Assembly (NCBI GenBank): GCA_018340805.1
Contig: JACMZG010000008.1
Coordinates: 23,774,003 to 23,838,002 of the forward strand
Reading direction: 5' to 3'
Source: Microvelia longipes
Taxonomy: Eukaryota; Arthropoda; Insecta; Hemiptera; Veliidae
Length of the DNA stretch: 64,000 nucleotides
Shown here in pieces: positions 57,483 to 64,000 of this stretch (its first letter is position 1; every line of letters begins with the position of its first letter). Position numbers and translations under genes: made by a program. The notes under the pieces were generated by a model, which was not told the DNA's origin, made no database searches, and saw only the letters and a list, made by a program, of their open reading frames with translations.

Positions 57483-59913
57483 AAAGGACTACTGTTATAT
57501 AAATAGTTCCAGTTTATGATTTTAAATAATCATTTAGAATTATAGTAAATTTTATATTGATGTGTAACCCCTTCTTACTTGCCATTCATTTAAAAATTTA
57601 AAATATCTCTTGGTATTTTTGTAAATTGTTCTGTCTTCATTGTGTAATCTTCATTTAATTTATAGGATATTATTCTATACCAGTATGTGTCCTTAATTAG
57701 AACTTAGCATATGAAAACTACTGAAATTAATACTAAAACCAAAAATATTAATCAAATCATTCACAACAGTATATCTGTATAAACTGGTTTTAAATTAAAA
57801 ATTAAGAGGCCTTTGACGAATTTGTGGGTTTGGCCGCTACACAATGTGTGTGTGTGGATGCTTTGCGGCCATATTGTTGTAGTACTTTATTTGGCTGTTT
57901 CATTACTAGTCTTACTGAGAGGCAAAATACTACAAAATTAGTGAATTTCCAAATGTATTAGTCAAAAACTGTGATAAGTTTTTACAAAATTATATTAGTC
58001 AAACGGTAAAATCATCATTAATGCTGATATAATTTGACTTCACCATTTTTTCTTGAAAATGTTTCCTGAGTTATTATTGTGGTTTATTGATGTAATAAAT
58101 ATTTCATTAATAGTAGAGCTTTGTGCTTTTGAATTATTGATTTTAGTAAAGCTTGTGATTATTATAATCACAAGTTTACTTTTGTTTGGAAGTTCTCAAA
58201 TGTATAAAAATAAAATTATGTTTGTTTAAGATGAACATTTGTTTGTTAAAATATATTTTAACACCTACCAATAAATTATGAAAGTAGGGTTCTTATTTTT
58301 TATTTTATTTAATTTAATAGATTTAAGTTAGATCTTTATAAAATTTGTTTTTTGTTGTATAATAAAATTAATACGTTAAAAATAATAGTATGTAATTCTT
58401 TACCTCTTCAGTTGTATTTGTTACACACGTAACATCTAATTTATTCTTTACTTTAAGTTGCATTAATTGATGTAATATTTTCTGATAAACATACTATTAT
58501 ATATTTTTAAAATAAATGAAATTTTAAATATACTGTTTATCTATTTTCTTAACCTTGGTAATATTTATTTGTAAATTTTTGAATGAAATAAATTTTATTT
58601 TGATGAAAAGTTGTGTTTTTGTTTATTTATTTGTGTTGTACGTTACTGTAACATTTTTTTTATCCGTTGCCATGTATTTTGTGCCTTGTCATTGTCTTTT
58701 GCTTATTGTAAATATTCAGGTTGAGACTTATTAAAACCTAAAGTTTTTTAGTGCCTTTGGTTTTAGCTTCTGTCTTAAATAAGAGTGGATCTGATGTCAA
58801 AAGATTTGATTCTCATAACTTATACCACCCACTTTCACTAAAATGCATATCTGTGCCCCTGGTTTAAAAATAATACTTAATAAATCTGTGTTTCTGTTTA
58901 GACTTTGCTTGGGTTTAGTATCTATGCTGACCTCAACTATTAATTGTTAAGAAAAAGGAATACATTGCATTTCATTGGTTAGTTTTTAGTAAGAAAGTGT
59001 GGAAAGAAGATACATTATAAATTACATTTGAAAATTGAGACCATTTCTTCTTTTGTAAAAAATATCTGTTATAAAAAAATTTTAAAATTCTTATTTTTAA
59101 TTGTTTGGATTTCATTTTAGAAAGTAATGCCTTGCACATAATGGCTGACTTAAAATTTGTTAATTGGTGTTTAGAAATAGTTAATTTGTCTTTATTTATC
59201 CTTTTATGTGTTTATTTATTTACATATTCAAGAAATCCTCCTTTAACATCATGTACATTAATGCTTTAAAAATATTCAAATTCACAATTTTTAGGTCCTT
59301 ACATTTTTCACTTATAAATCTCTTCTCTCAGATTTTAATACGCACTTTAATTTTTGTTTGAATTCATTACACCTAAAAAATTAGCAATTGCCCTTCTTGA
59401 CTTTGTAACATTTCAAATAATTTTTTTAAATTTTATAATAAAGGCTATGGTTTTATGTCCTACAAACCCCTTACAATTATCTATATCTGAAACTGAACCA
59501 AGGTCTAATAAAAAAATAAGTTTTTAGTCTCCCTCTGTATGTAAATTGTATATGTAATGTACTAAAATTTTAAATAACAATTTTCTCTTAAATGTCTCAC
59601 AATTAGTTAATGTTTCTGTTAAACAATTATTTTAATTAACAATGTTAATTAAAATAATGTGAACAATTATGTAATTTATCTTGTTAATACAAAATTTGTT
59701 TTGCAACATGGCTCAGCCTCTTGGTGACATTTGAATGTTATAATTTTTTTCTACTAAAACCCTTTATTTTTTTGTTTTTAAAAAAATAAAATCTGTTACT
59801 TTATTAGTATTAATTTGATGAACTTTTTTTGTATATTGTTATTTATTTATAATTAAATAAAAGTATACAGTATTTATTTAAATTCAATATTTCCTGTTTT
59901 ATTATCTTCCTAG
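57480..59913. other. AT-rich non-coding stretch
   Basis: About 2.4 kb with many short AATAAA-like and poly-T runs. I see no open frame, repeat boundary or conserved motif that I can support. Confidence 0.4.
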
Positions 59914-60530
59914 GAAACCCCTCCACCACCAGGTCGACCTGTTAAAAATGTAATTGAAATAATCCTGCTGATAATTGCACATTCTTACAAACTTTGATCA
60001 CAGACTTCTCTGATCAAAGTTCTGATATCGATAACATCATCAAGAGTGCTTGTAAAAAAATGGTGTTAGCTACTGAAAAGCGAGTACAGGAAAACATTTT
60101 GTTGTTAGGGAAGAAGACAAAAGTATTTTGACTCAGAATTTGAACCCCCAAAGATAAGAAGATAATTTCCCTGACTTCAGATGAAGCAAAAAAGAATCTT
60201 CAGAAAGTTAAAGACTGGGATTTAGAAACCGTCAAATCTATAGCATGCAGTCTGGTAGAATTATGATTGGTATCTTGCAAGAAAGAAGATAACTGTATTA
60301 TTAATAAAGACAAGAACGTAAGACACCATGACAAACTTGAACTAGAACAAAGTGGTGATTTTGATAAGTTCATAGAAAAACAAAATCAACTCGAAAGATC
60401 TTACAAAATTCTACTACTTCATCAGAGCAAACTTGTTTTAAGTCCTGCTGCACTGTTTGATTCAAGGATGTTGACTGAGCAAATTTGGCTTTTGATGAAT
60501 TGAAATAATCCTTAAAAGATGTTAGGGGAT
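59914..60530 (+). pseudogene. Frame-disrupted coding tract, unrecognised
   Basis: After TTCCTAG the frame reads ETPPPPGRPVKNVIE. Shifted frames continue with PADNCTFLQTLITDFSDQSS, DIDNIIKSACKKMVLATEKR, VQENILLLGKKTK, YFDSEFEPPK, LTSDEAKKNLQKVKDWDLET, VKSIACSLVEL and KNVRHHDKLELEQSGDFDKF. Amphipathic, charged composition and successive colinear pieces argue for a once-intact coding sequence with several one-base shifts and stops. The family is not recognised. It may be a decayed exon of a neighbouring gene, or a true exon with assembly indels. Confidence 0.45.
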
Positions 60531-60763
60531 GAAAAGTCTCAAATCACTAATTAAAATGTTTTTAAAGGTAATAGGTTTACTATCTGTTACAAGACAAGCT
60601 ACTTGGGATTTCTCAATAAAACTTGTCTGGTTAGCTGGCAAGGATAAGTAAAATAGATCTTTGTATAATGTATAATAATGTTAAAACACTTGAACCCCCC
60701 AGCAATCGCTATAAAATGAAATCAACCCAATAAAACAAGTTTGCATCTATCAATAAGAGTAAA

Positions 60764-61021
60764 ATGTCAACATCGACCTCCTACGCGGGAGCGGGAATAG
60801 TAGAGAAACCATATAATACTAATTTCAAAGGCAAAACCACTTTGGCAATCCCTTATATTTCCTCTTATATTCTGCTGCCATTCAAAGAAGTAGAAAATGC
60901 TTCTAAGAGACTAAATCATGATGGTAAATGTACAGTAGACTTCAAGTCCCAGTGCATAGAAGGATCACTTCTCCCCTCACTAATAATAATAATCTTACCT
61001 ACAAAACATTTTCAAAATTAA
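60764..61021 (+). CDS. Unrecognised 85-codon ORF
   Basis: The ATG at 60764 reads MSTSTSYAGAGIVEKPYNTN, then KGKTTLAIPYISSY and FKEVENASKRLNHDGKCTVD before losing coding character. The first 70 residues look protein-like. It could be a fragment of a mobile element polyprotein. No family is assigned. Confidence 0.25.
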   Translation: MSTSTSYAGAGIVEKPYNTNFKGKTTLAIPYISSYILLPFKEVENASKRLNHDGKCTVDFKSQCIEGSLLPSLIIIILPTKHFQN

Positions 61022-63736
61022 AATTGAAATGATTGGATCCTATTAAAGAATTGCATTTCACTTCTGTGTATAACTTTAGATGCCCAAAAACACTTTAAAT
61101 TGCTTTGTTTAACTTTCATTTTAGTGCTTATGAAGATAAACAAACCTAAAAAGATGTGTTGGGGTGATACAATGCATGTTTGTTTCTTGTACTGATTTAT
61201 AAAATGTGTTAAATTTGAATGTAGGAATGTGCTTGTTTCTTCCAAATGAATATTGTTTTGATTTCATTATTAAAGTATATTTTTTATTTTTTTAAAATTC
61301 TGATACTCCTTTTATTTAAGAAGTAGCAATAATAATTTAAAAATTGAGAATAGCCACTTTAGATGGTGAGAAGATGGTTAATATTTTTAAAGAATGTATA
61401 TAAAAACATTAAATGACTGTATTTAATTATTCAATAAATAAATTGAATAATTAAATACAGTCATTTAATGTTTTTATATGTTATTTGTTTAGTTTCTGTT
61501 TATATGTGGTTCATTGACTTATATGTGAATCCCATTGTTATTGTTTGCATCCCACTTTATTATGGACCATATTCTTTTATCTAAATGATTTAATTGAGAT
61601 GGCAAGATATAATAAGGCTTTATGTTGTGTTTCATTGACAATACTAATAACTTTATGAGCTATAGGCTTAATGTTGCTTTGCATTAGTATATTTCAGTCA
61701 CTTTACTATGTTTATTGGCATCATTATGTTATCAAGGACAATAATAAGGTCACCAATGTCAAAGTTAATCAGGTTACTATTGAATACTTCTCATTATTAC
61801 CTGAACATACGTATACCATGCATACGTGCATACTTTTTGTTATTATTAAATATACATTAATAATGAAAATATGAGCCCCTGATGGTGGAGTTAGAGGACA
61901 CGTCCTTACAGGATGAATATTATTTTGAAGAGGAAATGTTTTTGTTAGTTACTTCTATGCTTCATAGATAGAGATGTCTCTTGTTTTTAAATATTTTATA
62001 TTACTAGCTTACTTATTTGCCAATTCTCCTCTGATGTTTGGTTAGTTCTTATTTATCACAATTTTATATAATTATAATGTTTCAATTTGTATGAATCAGG
62101 AAAAATTATAACAATGATATTTATCGAATAAAGTAAATCAATAGCTGGAAAAAATAAGTGCCATTAGGCTCTTATTAGAAAATATTGTAAGCTTAATTTA
62201 TTTAACTTGTGAAATTGAACTAATTATTTTTGCTCAAATCACTCAATTTATTTATTCAAAATTAGCAAGAAATTGATCATTATTGAATAAATTACAAATT
62301 AATTTAAAATTCAATACAATGTTTGTGTAAAATATTAAATATAAATCATGAACCATGTTTAAGTGACTGTTGTTATATACCTGGTAATCAATTTTACTAC
62401 ATGATTATTCTTTAAAAAACCTAGAAGCATTTTCTTTGTTTTTAACAACTTAGATTTTATTTTTTATTTAAAAAACTTACATGAATATTAATTTTTAAAA
62501 TAATACTTTTAAGACGGTTACTTTTGCAGCTTAAAAAATATTAAGTTCTTTTCTATAATGATGCAAATCAAACCAGCTATATTAGCTATTATATAAACTA
62601 TAATTCAATATCATCAAAAGTAAAGAAAAATTAAAGTAATCCATTTATTGATTTTTAGAGTATTTTACATTGACACATTATTTTTTATTGCAATTTGCTC
62701 AAATCAGCCTATGGCTGTGGATGAGAAAATGATCAAGCTAAAATCTATTGAATTTGAATTGACAATAAATGAATTATTTTACTTATAATTGTTTGTTTTG
62801 CATTGAAAGTAAAGTACACTATGAATTTTTCATTAACAGAAACGTGGACCCCTCCTCTTGACTACCCTTCATTATCTAAAAAAATTCCTGGTGTTTAAAT
62901 CTATACAACTAATTAATGTAATTATGTTTTAGTTTAATGGAAGTTTTTAATTAAAAACAGTATTAATTTATAATTTATTCAAGATAATGTATCTTTGATT
63001 TAATTTGAAGACTTTAAATTTATTTTAAAATAATGTTTTATGTTATTTTAGTATGTTAGTTTAACATTATGTAATCAATCATATATTATGAAATTATTTT
63101 ATTGTATTATATAGCAAAATTAATAAATATAAATTTTTACAATATTCATGTTTGGTATTTGAAAATTATTTTGACTAAAAGACTCATTTTACCTCAAAAA
63201 TTATAAAAAATAATATTATATAATTGTGTGTTTTTTACACGCCTTTGTAATTAAAATTTTAAACACCTCTTTTAATATATATGTTACTTATTATATTTCA
63301 ATTATTAGTGAATTTACTGTAGATAGTTTTGTACTGGTTGTATTTATTGCTATTCAGAATTACTCTTGCGGTCTCTTCACATACTTATGAACATATAATA
63401 TATAACTGCAACTGAAAAATTTGACGGAATATCAATATGTAAATGAAAACACAATGGTATTATAATGTTAATAATACCTAAAACCATGTATAAAGTCTTA
63501 CAATATTTTTCTGAGATAAGTTTATTTTTTTGACATACATATTATATTATGTACATATAAATTTATGAGAAGCTACACCTTAATGATATTGCATTAATGT
63601 TGATCAATGAAATTGTTCGCAACTATAGATGTTTTTCTCTAATATGGTATTCGATGTATATAAACTATTTTAGTAACTACATTTGATTTGGGTTTTGTTT
63701 AAAAGTGGGTTGTTTTAAAATGTTTATGTTTTATAG
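61022..63736. other. AT-rich non-coding stretch
   Basis: Apart from the hairpin at 61398-61479 and a doubtful terminal exon at about 62840-62898 (after ATTAACAG, reading TWTPPLDYPSLSKKIPGV then TAA), I see nothing supportable here. Confidence 0.35.
61398..61479. repeat. Perfect 38-bp inverted repeat hairpin
   Basis: The left arm 61398-61435 and right arm 61442-61479 are exact reverse complements around the loop AAATAA. The arm starts ATATAAAAACATTAAATGAC. No known family is recognised. Confidence 0.95.
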
Positions 63737-63875
63737 GACTGGTTACTGAAGAAGAAGGAGATTGGTCTTCAGGTAGATCTTGGTCTAGGTGTTCATGGGG
63801 CTATAGATGTGTTCCTATTAGCTCTTGTTGGGTACTTAGACAACTTGTTGAAACATCATGTCTTCTATCTCATAG
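63737..63875 (+). CDS. Candidate internal exon of a neighbouring gene, truncated by window edge
   Basis: Bounded by TTTATAG and GTATTT, 139 bp. One frame reads DWLLKKKEIGLQVDLGLGVH, then AIDVFLLALVGYLDNLLKHH, with a hydrophobic stretch suggesting a membrane helix. A second frame (LVTEEEGDWSSGRSW...) is also open. GC content and codon variety are higher than in the surroundings. I do not recognise the product, and the frame choice is uncertain. Confidence 0.5.
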
Positions 63876-64000
63876 GTATTTACCATTTATTTATTGTAAT
63901 AGCCACTAATAATGGTTGTTTAAACAAAAGTACAATATGTGAGACAAGCTAAAAGAAAATTGATTGTTTCATTGAAATCTGTTAATTTTTACGGCAGTTA

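Overview
This is strongly AT-rich eukaryotic DNA with introns, long introns full of transposable elements, and two runs of N (5195-6094 and 33840-34812). It is a draft assembly. GT-AG and GC-AG introns, pogo/Tigger, hAT and copia elements, CR1/Jockey/R1-type LINE fragments and tRNA- and 5S-derived SINEs point to an arthropod, most likely an insect. A sap-feeding hemipteran is my guess from style only. There are no bacterial operons, CRISPR arrays or ribosome binding sites.

Region 1 (469-27203, + strand) holds two head-to-tail paralogs of a secreted histidine-acid phosphatase of the multiple inositol polyphosphate phosphatase (MINPP) family. The downstream copy has nine exons with consistent splice phases. 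It encodes about 446 residues, but its exon 3 contains compensating frame breaks. The upstream copy has lost frame in exons 2 and 4, lacks a visible exon 3, and looks like a pseudogene or a badly resolved locus. The last three exons of the two copies are nearly identical although the earlier exons have diverged, which suggests gene conversion. Both copies have a GC 5' splice site after exon 1 and an HSG triplet where the family has HAE.

Region 2 (27204-33547) is a repeat-rich spacer. It contains a LINE reverse-transcriptase fragment split by inserted DNA, a hAT-type element with a perfect 8-bp target duplication, and a dispersed repeat carrying a nested MITE-like insertion.

Region 3 (33548-54893, + strand) is one multi-exon gene for a large arginine/serine-rich protein. 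Small exons encode RS/RD repeats and proline runs. A 9.9-kb intron holds a copia LTR element and LINE debris. A final 4.55-kb coding exon holds more RS repeats, a likely SUMO-interacting motif, three exact 35-residue tandem repeats, and two zinc-finger-like HHCC domains of the retroviral/Gypsy integrase N-terminal type, with no integrase core. This paired domestication of an integrase zinc-binding domain in an RS protein is the most interesting thing in the window.

Region 4 (54894-64000) is mostly non-coding AT-rich DNA. It has candidate isolated exons, a frame-disrupted coding tract (about 59914-60530), a perfect 38-bp-arm hairpin, and one good candidate exon at the right edge that probably belongs to a neighbouring gene.
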